A DNA stretch of 64,000 nucleotides, from assembly GCF_014673215.1 (NCBI RefSeq), contig NZ_JACWMS010000004.1:248001-312000 (forward strand). The letters are read 5' to 3'. This DNA is from Gordonia hankookensis. Lineage in GTDB: Bacteria; Actinomycetota; Actinomycetes; Mycobacteriales; Mycobacteriaceae. The notes under the pieces are model-generated. The model had not been told where the DNA came from. It made no database searches and worked only from the letters and a program-made list of their open reading frames with translations. Position numbers and translations under genes: made by a program. Within the stretch, counting starts at the first letter, position 1. Each line of letters starts with the position of its first letter. Positions 27,676-39,667 of this stretch are shown one piece after another.

Positions 27676-28440
27676 ATGGCGGTTTCGTACCAGGGCAAGG
27701 ACTACCGGCTGGTCATGTTCGACCTCGACGACACCCTGGCACCGTCGAAGAGCCCGATGGCCGACGACATGGTCGCCCTGATGCACCGCATGCTCGACCA
27801 GAGCCTCGGCTGCATCATCTCCGGCGGGCGGTTCGAGCAGTTCGCCGCACAGGTCCTGGCGCGCCTCGGGACCTTCGACTCGATCGGGAACCTCCATCTG
27901 ATGCCGACGTGTGGCACGCAGTACGTGCGCTGGTCGGGGACCGATTGGGAGACCGTCTACGCCGAGTACCTCAGCGACGACGAGAAGTCGCGCACGCTCG
28001 ACGTCCTCGAGGCGGGGTCCAAGGAGCTCGGACTGTGGGAGTCGGAGACCTGGGGCCCGATACTCGAGGACCGTGGCAGCCAGATCACCTTCAGTGCCTT
28101 GGGACAGTCGGCTCCGGTCGATGCCAAGGCCGCCTGGGATCCCGACGGTGCCAAGAAGGAGTCGTTGCGCGCCTATGCCGCCGAGCGGCTGACCGACCTC
28201 GAGGTGCGCAGTGGCGGCTCCACGTCGGTGGACGTCACGAAGAAGGGGATCGACAAGGCGTATGGCGCGCGGAAGCTGATGGACATCCTCGACCTCGGCA
28301 CCGGCGACATCCTGTTCTTCGGTGACCGCCTCGACGAGGGGGGCAACGACCGGCCCGTCCTCGATCTCGGGATCGAGTCCATCGCCGTCGACGGCTGGCA
28401 GGACACCTTCGCGAAGCTCTCGGCGATCGTCGACGGATAG
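27676..28440 (+). CDS. HAD-IIB hydrolase resembling phosphomannomutase
   Basis: This 254-residue HAD-superfamily protein has motif I VMFDLDDTLAPSK with the nucleophile Asp, and a late motif IV FFGDRLDEGGND. The cap region reads LEDRGSQITFSALGQ, and GGSTSVDVTKKGIDKAYGARKL follows. Both segments closely resemble eukaryotic-type phosphomannomutases, so it may act on a sugar phosphate. Two ATGs (27673, 27676) are possible after the GGGAAGG Shine-Dalgarno sequence. The last codons form the left arm of a long hairpin. Confidence 0.82.
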   Translation: MAVSYQGKDYRLVMFDLDDTLAPSKSPMADDMVALMHRMLDQSLGCIISGGRFEQFAAQVLARLGTFDSIGNLHLMPTCGTQYVRWSGTDWETVYAEYLSDDEKSRTLDVLEAGSKELGLWESETWGPILEDRGSQITFSALGQSAPVDAKAAWDPDGAKKESLRAYAAERLTDLEVRSGGSTSVDVTKKGIDKAYGARKLMDILDLGTGDILFFGDRLDEGGNDRPVLDLGIESIAVDGWQDTFAKLSAIVDG

Positions 28441-28459
28441 TCGTCGACGATCGCCGAGA
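28418..28459. terminator. Bidirectional 17-bp hairpin containing the HAD gene stop codon
   Basis: Positions 28418-28434 pair perfectly with 28443-28459 across the 8-nt loop GGATAGTC. The TAG stop of the HAD gene (28438-28440) lies in the loop. It stands between two convergent genes and likely terminates both. The stem overlaps the coding sequence of the HAD gene. Confidence 0.8.
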
Positions 28460-28479
28460 AGCGTTCACGAATGCCGTGA

Positions 28480-29325
28480 CTACGCGTGCTTGACCAGCAG
28501 GCCCTTCTTGAGCCCGGCGATGTCTCCGGCCGTCAGACCGAGGCCCTTGGACACGTAGTTGTCGAAGCTGCCGTACGTCTTGTCCGCTGCCGCGAACGCG
28601 GCACGTAGCGACGAGATGTTCACGCCGTTCAGCGAGTCGCCGGCGTCGGCATGGCGGAAGGTGTTGCTGGCCAGGTAATCCTGCTCGACCGTGCTGCGGT
28701 CGACGCCGAGGATGCTCAGCAGGACCGCGGACGCCCAGCCGGTGCGGTCCTTGCCCGCGGTGCAGTGGTAGAGGACGGTGTCCCCCTTGCCCGCGGTGCT
28801 CTTGATGTCGAGCAACGTCTTCCGGAAGGCGTCGCGCGCCGATGCGCTGGTCACGAACTCGCGATACTGACTCTCCGTGTCGGTCAGACCGGCCGAACCC
28901 GAGTCCACGCTGATCGGGACGGGTGAGCCGAAGACGTTGTAGTTCACCGCAGTCGCACCCGGGACCGCGCGGTCGGGCTGCACAGCGCGCTCGACATCAC
29001 TGCGGAAGTCGATGATCGAGGTGACGCGGTGTCCGGCCAGCTTCTTCTGATCGGCCGCGGTGAGTTTGTCGAGGCTGTCGCTTCGGATGACCCGGCCGTT
29101 GATCGACTGACCGTCGGCGGTGTGATAGTTCGTGAACGTGCGCGTGTTCACCGTGCCGGCGAGGTCGAACGCGGCGGGGGCGGACGTGGCCGCCATCTGT
29201 GACGGGGCTGCGGTCGCGGTTCCGATCGCGGTCGGTGCGATCGCGGGTGCGCCGATCACGGCGAGTGCCGCGGCGGTGTACACGAGCCGGCGTCGCAGCG
29301 CGCGGCGGTGCGAAGGTGTGGTCAT
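28480..29325 (-). CDS. Secreted tyrosine/lipid phosphatase (PtpB-like)
   Basis: This 281-residue exported phosphatase has a basic N-terminus with an Arg run followed by a hydrophobic signal peptide cut near TATAAPSQ. The catalytic P-loop is HCTAGKDRTG (Cys188, Arg194), the CX5R motif of the Y_phosphatase3 family, together with IIDFRSDVERA. M. tuberculosis PtpB has the same P-loop and acts on phosphotyrosine, phosphoserine and phosphoinositides. Its immediate upstream neighbour is the phosphatase PhoD on the same strand. A role in extracytoplasmic phosphate release is one option; signalling is another. Confidence 0.88.
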   Translation of the reverse strand: MTTPSHRRALRRRLVYTAAALAVIGAPAIAPTAIGTATAAPSQMAATSAPAAFDLAGTVNTRTFTNYHTADGQSINGRVIRSDSLDKLTAADQKKLAGHRVTSIIDFRSDVERAVQPDRAVPGATAVNYNVFGSPVPISVDSGSAGLTDTESQYREFVTSASARDAFRKTLLDIKSTAGKGDTVLYHCTAGKDRTGWASAVLLSILGVDRSTVEQDYLASNTFRHADAGDSLNGVNISSLRAAFAAADKTYGSFDNYVSKGLGLTAGDIAGLKKGLLVKHA

Positions 29326-29380
29326 CTCGGGCCTTTCGTTTCCTGGATGGACGTGACGATCACGGTGCCGTCTCGTGACG

Positions 29381-31120
29381 CTAGTCGGCGGGGCCTGCGA
29401 CGGATCCGACGCGTGGCGTTCCGGAGGGCACCCGGAACGATCTGGCGTGATAGCTGCTGGTCCGCGGGTCGGCCTTGTCGACGAGGAAATACCAGTCCAT
29501 CTGCGCCGCTGCCGGTGTGACGGTCAACACCCCGTAACCGTGTGCGTCGAAATCGTTCCATCGGACGTGTCGGTTCGCGGCCATGATCGCCGTGGGCACC
29601 GCGGCCCCGACGCTGTGCTCGGGCACTCCGAGGATGTCGTCGATGTTCGCCGAGGTCACCGACGGGACCACCAGCTCGGTCGCGACCGAACCGGCGGCGG
29701 GATAACGGGCCGCATCGACCGGGATGTCGCACGCCCAGGACGAATGGATGTCGCCGGTGATGAACACGACGTTGTCGACGCGATGATCGCGGATCGCGTC
29801 CAGCAGTCGGCGGCGGTCGGCGGTGTAGCCATCCCATTGATCGGCGTTGTAGGGCACACCGCCTCCGGGCAGGCCGAGCAACTCGGTGACGGCCGCGGTG
29901 TTGCGGGCGTCGAGGGGCGGGATCAGGACGGGCGCGATCATCACCGGATTCCCGATGATCTGCCATCGCGTCGGAGACGAGGTCAATCCGTTGGTGAGCC
30001 AACGCATCTGGGCCTGACCGGTGATGGTCCGGCGCGGGTCGTCGACGTCGGACGAGGTGGCCGACACCTGTTGGTCGCGGTACGTCCGGAGGTCCAGCAT
30101 CGACAGTTCGAGCAACCGCCCGAAACGGAGCCTGCGGTAGAGATGCCTGCCGGTACCGGTCGCTTCGGGACGCACCGGCATCCATTCGTAGTAGGCGCGC
30201 TCGGACGCGGCTTTTCTTGCTGCCCAGGGGCCTTCGCCTGCACTGTGGTTCTCCGCGCCGCCCTTCCAGGCGTCGTTGGACGACTCATGATCGTCCCACG
30301 TGCAGATCCACGGCAGGAGGCGGTGTAGTTCGGCGAGGTCGACGTCGGTCTTGTAGTGGGCGTGTCGAATCCGGTAGTCGCGCAGGGTCACGGTCTCGTT
30401 GGCCGGTTCCGTTCGCCGCACCACGCCGGATTTCCCGCCGTAGCCGCCGGTCTCGTACTCGTAGAAGTAGTCGCCGAGGTGCACGATGGCGGTGAGATCA
30501 CGGTGCGCGCGCAGATGGCGGTATGCCCCGAAGTACCCGGCTTCCCAGTTGGCACATGAGACCACACCGAATCGCACGCGACGGACATCGGCGCCTGCTG
30601 CCGGTGCCGTGCGCGTGTGACCGGTCGGCGACGTCGCGCCCGTCGTGGGTCCCGACGCGACCCGGAACCGATAGACGTAGGACGTGTCGGGCTCCAGCCC
30701 GGCGACATCGACCTTCACCGTGTGGTCCGCATCGACGGACGCGTGGACGGAGCCGGATGCGACCGTGCGTGCGAAGGTCCCGTCACGGGCGATCTCCCAG
30801 GTGACGACGACGTCGGGTCCGCGACCCGAGCCCGGCGTCGACGCGGCCGTCGGCGTGACGCGTGTCCACAGGATCACCCCGTCGGGGAGCGGATCGCCCG
30901 AGGCGACGCCGTGGGCGAACACCGCGGCCGACCGGGGCGCCGGCGTGGCGGAGGCGGGTGAGATGGCGATCCCGGCGGAGGTGACGCCTGCGGCCACCGC
31001 GCCCGTGCGCAACACGGCGCGACGGTTGATCCCGGACCTTTCCGACGGTTCTGCAGAGGACGCGCCGGGCTGATCGGCGTCACCGGGGACACTGGGTGGT
31101 GCGGACACGACGCTCATCAT
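29381..31120 (-). CDS. phoD: Alkaline phosphatase D (PhoD), Tat-exported
   Basis: This 579-residue phosphodiesterase/alkaline phosphatase acts outside the membrane with Fe3+ and Ca2+. The N-terminus carries a twin-arginine signal (GINRRAVLRTGAVAAG). After a fibronectin-like domain (GVASGDPLPDGVILWTRV, EPDTSYVYRFR) the phosphatase domain has VVSCANWEAGYFG, VHLGDYFYEY, WDDHESSNDAW and FITGDIHSSW, which supply metal ligands. Two adjacent ATGs at the 5' end are possible. It lies upstream of the secreted tyrosine phosphatase gene with a 55-nt gap. Regulation by phosphate limitation is expected from the family, but no clear Pho box was identified. Confidence 0.93.
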   Translation of the reverse strand: MMSVVSAPPSVPGDADQPGASSAEPSERSGINRRAVLRTGAVAAGVTSAGIAISPASATPAPRSAAVFAHGVASGDPLPDGVILWTRVTPTAASTPGSGRGPDVVVTWEIARDGTFARTVASGSVHASVDADHTVKVDVAGLEPDTSYVYRFRVASGPTTGATSPTGHTRTAPAAGADVRRVRFGVVSCANWEAGYFGAYRHLRAHRDLTAIVHLGDYFYEYETGGYGGKSGVVRRTEPANETVTLRDYRIRHAHYKTDVDLAELHRLLPWICTWDDHESSNDAWKGGAENHSAGEGPWAARKAASERAYYEWMPVRPEATGTGRHLYRRLRFGRLLELSMLDLRTYRDQQVSATSSDVDDPRRTITGQAQMRWLTNGLTSSPTRWQIIGNPVMIAPVLIPPLDARNTAAVTELLGLPGGGVPYNADQWDGYTADRRRLLDAIRDHRVDNVVFITGDIHSSWACDIPVDAARYPAAGSVATELVVPSVTSANIDDILGVPEHSVGAAVPTAIMAANRHVRWNDFDAHGYGVLTVTPAAAQMDWYFLVDKADPRTSSYHARSFRVPSGTPRVGSVAGPAD

Positions 31121-31284
31121 GCGGCACCCGATGCCACGGTGGCGAGCGGGACGCGCTCGGCAGATCTGCAGTGCCCTGGGGGTTCTGGCGGGTGTCGTCG
31201 AACGTTCATCCGGTGTCTGCCCGACCGATATCCGACCGCGCTGAGGTCTGGTGCGGGCCGGGCCGGAAGAGCAGGATCGTCACC

Positions 31285-32070
31285 ATGGCGATCGACATGG
31301 ATCGGTTCACGCTCTCCGGACTCGGCGAACTCCGCTGGTGCGCGATGCGACGACGAGTGCGAGCTGCGGTCGCGGGGGAGACCACCGTCGACTCACGTGA
31401 TGCGTTGCAGGTGTGGGAGCCGTACCGGGTGGTTGGCTTCTATGCCGTGCCGATCGGGGACGTCTCGCCTGGACTGGTCGATCCGGTGGCCGTGGCGCCT
31501 GCCGAGCACCGACCGCCGATCCTGACCCCGGACGATGCGTTCCTGTTGCACACCTGCCCGGGCACGGCGTGGACGATCCCCATCACGGATCGCCCCCTGG
31601 TCGCGGCAGCCTTCACCCCCGACGATCCGGATCTGCGAGGCCACGCCGTCCTCGACTGGTCCGCCTTCGACGAGTGGCGGGACGAGGAGAAGGCCGTGCT
31701 CGCGCATCCACACGATCCGTTCAAGCGCATCGACTGTCTGGACACGAGTCGCCACGTCGTGGTCCGCATCGACGATGTGGTGCTGGCCGAGAGCAACCGG
31801 CCGACGCTCCTGCTCGAGACCCACCTGCCGGAACGTCATTACCTGCCTCGGGAGGACATCCGGATGGATCTGCTGGTTGCCGGAGACACGCACACCACAT
31901 GCGCCTACAAGGGTCACGCCTCGTACTGGTCGGCCGTCGTGCACGGGCGGACCGTGGCCGATGTCGCCTGGTGCTATCCCGATCCGCTCATCGACGGCGA
32001 GCCGGTCCGTGACCTGATCTGCTTCGACGGCGATCGGGTCGAGATCACCGTGGACGGTATCGCGGGGTGA
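31285..32070 (+). CDS. DUF427 domain protein
   Basis: This 261-residue protein is recognised by the DUF427 signature CAYKGHASYWSAVV near residue 213 and by ESNRPTLLLETHLPERHYLPREDI just before it. The N-terminal half (WEPYRVVGFYAVPIGDV) looks like a second, diverged copy of the fold. The family is common in actinobacteria and has no proven function. The ATG at 31285 is favoured because upstream sequence is not protein-like. It stands alone between phoD and thyX. Confidence 0.78.
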   Translation: MAIDMDRFTLSGLGELRWCAMRRRVRAAVAGETTVDSRDALQVWEPYRVVGFYAVPIGDVSPGLVDPVAVAPAEHRPPILTPDDAFLLHTCPGTAWTIPITDRPLVAAAFTPDDPDLRGHAVLDWSAFDEWRDEEKAVLAHPHDPFKRIDCLDTSRHVVVRIDDVVLAESNRPTLLLETHLPERHYLPREDIRMDLLVAGDTHTTCAYKGHASYWSAVVHGRTVADVAWCYPDPLIDGEPVRDLICFDGDRVEITVDGIAG

Positions 32071-32162
32071 GGGGGAGCGGTCTGCGCAACTGGTGGACAA
32101 TCGACGGAACCGACCCCGCGGAAACGGGTGGCAGGTCGAACAGAATGCGGTGAGGAGGCAAC

Positions 32163-33882
<1,720 letters not shown>

Positions 33883-33883
<1 letters not shown>

Positions 33884-35889
33884 TGACCGGGCCAGCGCGG
33901 CGTCGTCGTACCGCAAGCCGAAAGGCGGGACCGCCGGCACCTCCCACCGAGGGGGCACCCCCCACCGAGGCTGCGTCGCCGGATGTCGCACCTCCGGAAC
34001 CGCAGGCCAAGGCGGCGAAGGCGACCGGCGCCACCGCGAAAAAGGCAGCCAAGAAGGGGGATTCGTCGGCAGCCAAGGGCGGTCGGGACGCCGAGCCGAA
34101 GCAGTCTGCGCGGGCGCAGTCGGGGCAGTCACGCTCCGGCGGACGCCACGAGCGACGGGATCGGCGTGGCGACAACCGCGGATCGCAGGCTGCGACGGTG
34201 CCTGCTGTCGATCGACTCGGTACCCCCCGCAGGGCACCCCGCGACGGTCTTCGCATCGTGGCCCTCGGCGGCATCGGCGAGATCGGGCGGAACATGACAG
34301 TCTTCGAGTACGGCGGCCGCCTGTTGATCGTCGACTGCGGCGTGCTCTTCCCCGAGGACGCCCAACCCGGCGTCGACCTGATCCTGCCCGACTTCACCTA
34401 CATCGAAGACCGGATGGACGACGTCGACGCGATCGTCCTGACGCATGGTCACGAGGATCACATCGGCGCGGTCCCGTTCCTGCTCCGGTTGCGCAGCGAC
34501 ATCCCCGTGATCGGGTCGAAGTTCACGCTCGCCCTGGTCGACGCGAAGTGTCGTGAGCACCGGTTGCGTCCCAAGCTCGTGCAGGTGGTCGAGGGTGAGC
34601 GAACCACACATGGCCCGTTCGACTGCGAGTACTTCGCGGTCAACCACTCGATTCCGGACGCCATCGCGGTGGCCATCCGGACCCCGGCCGGCGTGGTCCT
34701 GCACACCGGCGACATCAAACTCGACCAGCTACCTCTCGACAATCGGCTCACCGATCTCGCAGGCTTCAGCCGGCTCGGCGACGAAGGGGTCGATCTCTTC
34801 CTGGTCGACTCGACCAACGCCGAGGTACCCGGGTTCGTGACGCCCGAACGTGAGATCGGCGGCGTCCTCGACCAGGTCATCGGTCGCGCCCGCCAGCGCG
34901 TGATCGTCGCGTCGTTCGCCAGTCACGTCCACCGGATTCAGCAGGTCGTCGACGTGGCCCTCGCGCACAATCGGCGGATCGCCTTCGTCGGGCGGTCGAT
35001 GGTCCGCAACATGCAGATCGCCCAGGATCTCGGATACCTGTCGGTGCCCGACGGGGTCCTGGTGGATCTCGACACCGCCGCCACGTTGCCCGACGACCGG
35101 TTGGTGCTGATCTCGACCGGCTCGCAGGGCGAGCCGCTCTCGGCGCTGTCGCGGATGGCGCGTGGCGAACACCGCCAGATCAACATCCGCGCGAACGACC
35201 TCGTCGTGCTCGCGTCATCCCTGATCCCAGGTAACGAGAACTCCGTCTTCGCGGTGGTCAACGGTCTGGCGAAGCGCGGTGCCACGGTCATCACCCAGCA
35301 GAGCGCCAAGGTGCACGTCTCCGGGCACGCGTCGGCCGGTGAGCTGCTCTACCTCTACAACGCGGTGCGGCCGTCGAATGTCATGCCGGTCCACGGCGAA
35401 TGGCGCCACCTGCGGGCCAATGCCGCGCTCGCGGTCGCGACCGGCGTCCCCGAGGACCGGGTGGTGCTTGCCGAGGACGGCGTGGTGGTCGATCTCGTCG
35501 ACGGCCGTGCGGAGATCTCCGGCCGCGTCCCCGTCGGCCACGTCTACGTCGACGGGCTGTCGGTCGGCGACGTCAACGAGTCCACGCTGTCGGAACGACT
35601 GGTGCTGGGTGAGGGTGGTTTCATCTCCATCACGGTCGCCATCGATGCCACCACCGGACGCGCGGTGAGCGTGCCCGAGGTGTCCGGGCGCGGCTTCTCC
35701 GACGATCCGGATGCCCTCAAGGCTGCGGCCGATGTGGTGCACCAGGCGCTCGATTCCCTGGCGGCCGAAGGCGTCACCGATGCGCATCGAATCGCGCAGA
35801 CCATCCGCCGGGCCGTTGGCCGCTGGGTCGCCGAGACCTACCGCCGCCGGCCGATGATCGTACCGACGGTGCTGGCCGTCGGATCCTGA
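33883..35889 (+). CDS. rnj: Ribonuclease J
   Basis: RNase J is a metallo-beta-lactamase/beta-CASP nuclease with 5'-exonuclease and endonuclease activity in mRNA decay and rRNA maturation. The catalytic core begins near residue 120 (LRIVALGGIGEIGRNM) and holds the zinc motif HGHEDH (188-193). VNHSIPDA, LHTGDIKLD and the beta-CASP part with VHGEWRHL follow. The first 115 or so residues are a disordered Lys/Arg/Ala/Pro-rich extension. The product is 668 residues against roughly 560 in M. tuberculosis. The ATG overlaps the dapA stop. Confidence 0.95.
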
Positions 35890-35920
35890 TCGACGCAGCG
35901 CCGGGGGCGGTGCCGGCCAC

Positions 35921-35926
35921 TAGGGT
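35921..35926 (+). promoter_or_regulatory. -10 box for the leaderless TIGR03085 gene
   Basis: TAGGGT lies 7 nt before the GTG at 35934. No ribosome-binding site is present. Confidence 0.5.
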
Positions 35927-35933
35927 GTGACGC

Positions 35934-36566
35934 GTGACCCTCGCACAAGATGAACGCGCTGCCCTCGTCGACACCCTCCGCTCCGTCGGGCCGGACGCAC
36001 CGACCCTGTGTGAGGGGTGGACAACCAGAGATCTCGTCGCCCATCTGGTGGTGCGCGAACGGCGGCCGGACACCGGTCCCGGATTCATGATCAAGCAGTT
36101 CGCCGGGCACACCGAGCGGGTGCGTGCCGACGCCGCCGCCGGGTCGTGGCAGGTCCTGCTGGACCAGTTGGCGTCGGGTCCGCCCACGTTCTCGCCCTTC
36201 AAACTCGTGGATCGCTGGGCCAATCTCGCCGAGATGTTCGTCCATCACGAGGACGTTCTGCGCGGCGGAACGCCCAGAGACGCGCCGTGGACGCCGCGGC
36301 CGCTGTCGGCCGAGATGCAGGAAGCACTCGTCACCCCGGCGAAGTCGATGGCCAAGCTCACCCTCAAGGGCTCGCCCGCGTCGGTCACGCTGACCACCAC
36401 CGACGGCCGTGAGCTGGTCACCTCGGGTTCCGGGAAGCCGGTCGTGGTGACCGGCACCGCGGGCGAGCTCGTGCTGTTCGCCTTCGGGCGGGCCCCGCTC
36501 GACGTCACGTACGAAGGGGACGGCGACAGCGTGTCGGCCGTGATGAGCGCCAAACGGGGCTTCTGA
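35934..36566 (+). CDS. TIGR03085 family metal-binding protein
   Basis: This 210-residue protein of the mycothiol-dependent maleylpyruvate isomerase-like (DinB-type) group has GWTTRDLVAHLVVRERRPDTG near the N-terminus and AEMFVHHEDVLRG near residue 100. Their His residues are the usual metal ligands of the fold. A small C-terminal beta domain (ASVTLTTTDGRELVTSGSG) follows. The family is actinobacterial and its reaction is unknown; mycothiol chemistry is possible by fold. Confidence 0.8.
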   Translation: MTLAQDERAALVDTLRSVGPDAPTLCEGWTTRDLVAHLVVRERRPDTGPGFMIKQFAGHTERVRADAAAGSWQVLLDQLASGPPTFSPFKLVDRWANLAEMFVHHEDVLRGGTPRDAPWTPRPLSAEMQEALVTPAKSMAKLTLKGSPASVTLTTTDGRELVTSGSGKPVVVTGTAGELVLFAFGRAPLDVTYEGDGDSVSAVMSAKRGF

Positions 36567-36585
36567 GACACGTCGAATCGTGTCG
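36567..36585. repeat. Short inverted repeat after the TIGR03085 gene
   Basis: GACACG (36567-36572) and CGTGTC (36579-36584) flank a TCGAAT loop, starting one nucleotide after the stop codon. It may be a weak terminator or a protein-binding site ahead of ftsK. Confidence 0.4.
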
Positions 36586-36627
36586 GTTACGAATTCGACA
36601 CACAAATGCGTTGCCAGTGTTGCCCAT

Positions 36628-36657
36628 GTGACTGAGGTGACGGTAGGCGACTAGTCT
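36628..36657 (+). promoter_or_regulatory. ftsK promoter, leaderless
   Basis: GTGACT (36628-36633) and TAGTCT (36652-36657) are 18 nt apart, and the ATG follows 7 nt after the -10 box. The ftsK message is predicted to lack a leader. Confidence 0.55.
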
Positions 36658-36664
36658 GTCTCGC

Positions 36665-39595
36665 ATGGCTTCGAAAGCAACCGCTGGTGCCCATAAACGG
36701 GGTACGTCGCAGAGGAGTGCGCCGAAATCGGCATCGCGTGCGACCGCGGGGACGACGAAGTCGGGTGCCCGGGGGACGCGCGGTACGAGCACGCGGACGT
36801 CGACGCCGCGCTCGACGTCGGCAGGCACCCGCTCCACCACAGCCCGCAAGAGCAGCGGCACCGCCACGCGGGCCCGGAGCGGGAGCCGTAGCGGGAGCCG
36901 GAGCGCGGTGGCGTCCGAGGACATCCACCGCCGGTCGGTCGCGGCGACCGGGGCATCCGCGGTCGGTCGCGGACTCGGCGCCGGATGGTCGCTGATGGCG
37001 CGTGGCGTCGGCGGTCTGGCACGTGCCGGGGGAGTGCGCCCGGCGGGCGACGATCGTTTCGAGGACCTCGACGTCGAGGATGCGATCGACGACGGGTTCG
37101 AGGTCGACGGGCCGATCGTCGACGATCCACTCGACGAGGAGCGACCCGTCGATCGGCGTGGGCGATCGGCGCCGCGCCGCGATCTGAGCGGGCACTCACA
37201 CCGCCGCGACGGCGTCGCGCTGGCGATCCTCGCCTTCGCGCTCCTGGTGGGTGCGAGCGTGTGGTTCGGGGCGGCCGGCCCCGTCGGGGCCTTCATCGAG
37301 GCCCTCATCCGAGCGATTGTCGGTGCTGCATCGGTGGTGGTACCGGTGGCCCTGGTCGCGCTGGCGGTGGTGCTCATGCGGCGGCCGCCGAACCCGCATC
37401 GACGAGCGCGCTATCTCGGCGCCGGCCTGCTGGTGGTGCTGCCGGCCCTCGGTCTCGTCCATCTCGTCGCCGGGGCACCGGAAGACCTGCCCGGCCGGTC
37501 GTCGGCAGGCGGTTTCCTCGGATTCGCCGTCGGCACCCCGCTCACCGACGGCGTGACGGCCTGGATCTCGGTCCCGATCCTGTTGTTGTGCATCGCGTTC
37601 GGCGCATTGATCCTCAGCGGCAAGACAGTTCGTGAGGTGATCGACGGAGCCGCGGGTTATCTGGGTCTCGGGGTCGGCCATGCCGCATACGCCGACGACG
37701 CCGCACCGTGGGACGACGTCGACGACGAGTTCGACGACGAAGATGAACCACGCCCGGCTCCTCGTGGTCGTGCTCGAGGTCGAGGCGCCGACGATCAGGC
37801 GACCGAGGTACTCGATTCGCCCACCGGCTACTCGCCGGACCCGTACGACAACTACCCGCCCGACGTCGAGCCGGTACGCCGTCGGCGCTCCCGCCGTCCT
37901 GTCGACCCCGATGTGGACGCCGCCGACTTCGCCGCCGCGACGACGATCCCGCTCGATGACGAGGTCACCGAGCAGATCGGTGTCGAACCCGAGGAACCGG
38001 CGCCGCCGCGCAAGGCCAAGGCAAAGCGGTCGACACCACGCGCACAGACGCCCGCCGCGGCGCCCGAGTCCTCGACGGCCGCTCTCGTCGATCGCCCGGT
38101 CGAGGGCGCCTACCAGTTGCCGCCGTCGGACCTGCTGATCGACGGAGACCCGCCGAAGCAGGGCGGACGTTCCAACGACGACATGATCGACCGGATCACC
38201 GGGGTGATGGAGCAGTTCAAGATCGACGCCGCCGTGACCGGCTACACCCGCGGCCCGACGGTGACCCGCTACGAGGTCGAACTCGGTCCCGGCGTGAAGG
38301 TCGAGAAGATCACGGCGTTGCAGCGCAACATCGCATACGCGGTGGCCACCGACAACGTCCGCCTGCTCGCGCCCATCCCGGGCAAGTCCGCGGTGGGTAT
38401 CGAGGTGCCCAACTCCGATCGGGAGATGGTGCGACTCGCCGACGTGCTGAAGTCGCCGAAGACGCGCAAAGACGGTCACCCCCTGGTGATCGGGCTCGGC
38501 AAGGACATCGAGGGCGACTTCGTCAGTGCGAATCTGGCCAAGATGCCCCACCTGCTGGTGGCCGGGTCGACCGGTTCCGGTAAGTCGAGCTTCGTCAACT
38601 CGATGCTGGTCTCGTTGCTCAGTCGGGCGACACCCGACGATGTCCGGATGATCCTCATCGACCCCAAGATGGTGGAACTCACCCCGTACGAGGGCATTCC
38701 GCACCTGATCACGCCGATCATCACCCAGCCGAAGAAGGCCGCGGCGGCATTGGCGTGGCTCGTCGAGGAGATGGAACAGCGCTATCAGGACATGAAGGCG
38801 TCGCGGGTGCGTCATATCGACGACTTCAACGCCAAGGTGCGTTCCGGAGAGATCACCACGCCGCTGGGCAGCGAGCGCGTATACACCCCGTATCCGTACA
38901 TCCTGGCGATCGTCGACGAGCTCGCGGACCTGATGATGACCGCGCCGCGTGACGTGGAGGACGCGATCGTGCGCATCACGCAGAAGGCGCGTGCGGCGGG
39001 CATCCACCTGGTGCTGGCCACCCAGCGTCCGTCCGTCGACGTGGTGACCGGCCTGATCAAGACCAATGTGCCGTCGCGTCTGGCGTTCGCGACGTCGTCG
39101 CTGACCGATTCGCGGGTCATCCTCGATCAGCCCGGCGCCGAGAAGCTGATCGGTATGGGTGACGGCCTCTTCCTGCCCATGGGTGCCAACAAGCCGATCC
39201 GTATGCAGGGTGCCTTCATCACCGACGAGGAGATCCAGGCCGTCGTCGACTTCACGCGCGAGCAGAGTGAGCCCGAGTACACCGAGGGCGTCACCACCGC
39301 CAAGGCCGGCGAGAAAAAGGACATCGACGGCGACATCGGCAACGACCTCGACGACCTCCTGCAGGCCATCGAACTCGTGGTCTCCAGCCAGTTCGGTTCG
39401 ACGTCGATGCTGCAGCGCAAGCTCCGGGTCGGGTTCGCCAAGGCGGGTCGGCTGATGGACCTGATGGAGACGCGCGGGGTCGTCGGGCCGAGCGAAGGGT
39501 CCAAAGCCCGTGAGGTGCTGGTCAAGCCGGAGGACCTCGCCGGTGTGATCACCTCGATCACCGGTGGCGGTGGCGACGACACCGCCACCGAGTAG
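36665..39595 (+). CDS. ftsK: DNA translocase FtsK
   Basis: FtsK anchors at the division septum and pumps DNA so that chromosome ends can be resolved. The 976-residue protein starts with a basic Ser/Thr/Arg-rich tail. About four transmembrane helices follow (about 180-320), then an acidic/proline linker (about 340-490). The motor has [20 protein letters not shown], Walker [10 protein letters not shown] near 633, the Walker B-like region [13 protein letters not shown], and [16 protein letters not shown] in the winged-helix gamma domain. It is longer than mycobacterial FtsK because of the tails. It converges on the MmcQ/YjbR gene. Confidence 0.96.
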   Translation: MASKATAGAHKRGTSQRSAPKSASRATAGTTKSGARGTRGTSTRTSTPRSTSAGTRSTTARKSSGTATRARSGSRSGSRSAVASEDIHRRSVAATGASAVGRGLGAGWSLMARGVGGLARAGGVRPAGDDRFEDLDVEDAIDDGFEVDGPIVDDPLDEERPVDRRGRSAPRRDLSGHSHRRDGVALAILAFALLVGASVWFGAAGPVGAFIEALIRAIVGAASVVVPVALVALAVVLMRRPPNPHRRARYLGAGLLVVLPALGLVHLVAGAPEDLPGRSSAGGFLGFAVGTPLTDGVTAWISVPILLLCIAFGALILSGKTVREVIDGAAGYLGLGVGHAAYADDAAPWDDVDDEFDDEDEPRPAPRGRARGRGADDQATEVLDSPTGYSPDPYDNYPPDVEPVRRRRSRRPVDPDVDAADFAAATTIPLDDEVTEQIGVEPEEPAPPRKAKAKRSTPRAQTPAAAPESSTAALVDRPVEGAYQLPPSDLLIDGDPPKQGGRSNDDMIDRITGVMEQFKIDAAVTGYTRGPTVTRYEVELGPGVKVEKITALQRNIAYAVATDNVRLLAPIPGKSAVGIEVPNSDREMVRLADVLKSPKTRKDGHPLVIGLGKDIEGDFVSANLAKMPHLLVAGSTGSGKSSFVNSMLVSLLSRATPDDVRMILIDPKMVELTPYEGIPHLITPIITQPKKAAAALAWLVEEMEQRYQDMKASRVRHIDDFNAKVRSGEITTPLGSERVYTPYPYILAIVDELADLMMTAPRDVEDAIVRITQKARAAGIHLVLATQRPSVDVVTGLIKTNVPSRLAFATSSLTDSRVILDQPGAEKLIGMGDGLFLPMGANKPIRMQGAFITDEEIQAVVDFTREQSEPEYTEGVTTAKAGEKKDIDGDIGNDLDDLLQAIELVVSSQFGSTSMLQRKLRVGFAKAGRLMDLMETRGVVGPSEGSKAREVLVKPEDLAGVITSITGGGGDDTATE
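36888..36911 (+). repeat. 12-nt tandem repeat in the ftsK N-terminal tail
   Basis: AGCGGGAGCCGT at 36888-36899 is followed directly by AGCGGGAGCCGG, encoding SGSRSGSRS. It falls in the disordered basic tail. Confidence 0.7.
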
Positions 39596-39667
39596 CTCGC
39601 GGGTCGGGCACGGGCCGATCGAGGGCCGGCAGTCGGGTAGACGGTCGACTGTCGATGGGCGATGCCC

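Noticed and set aside
31096-31284. 63-codon N-terminal extension of the DUF427 protein
   Set aside because: The extension is Arg/Ser/Trp-rich without family similarity, and the ATG at 31285 gives a normal start.
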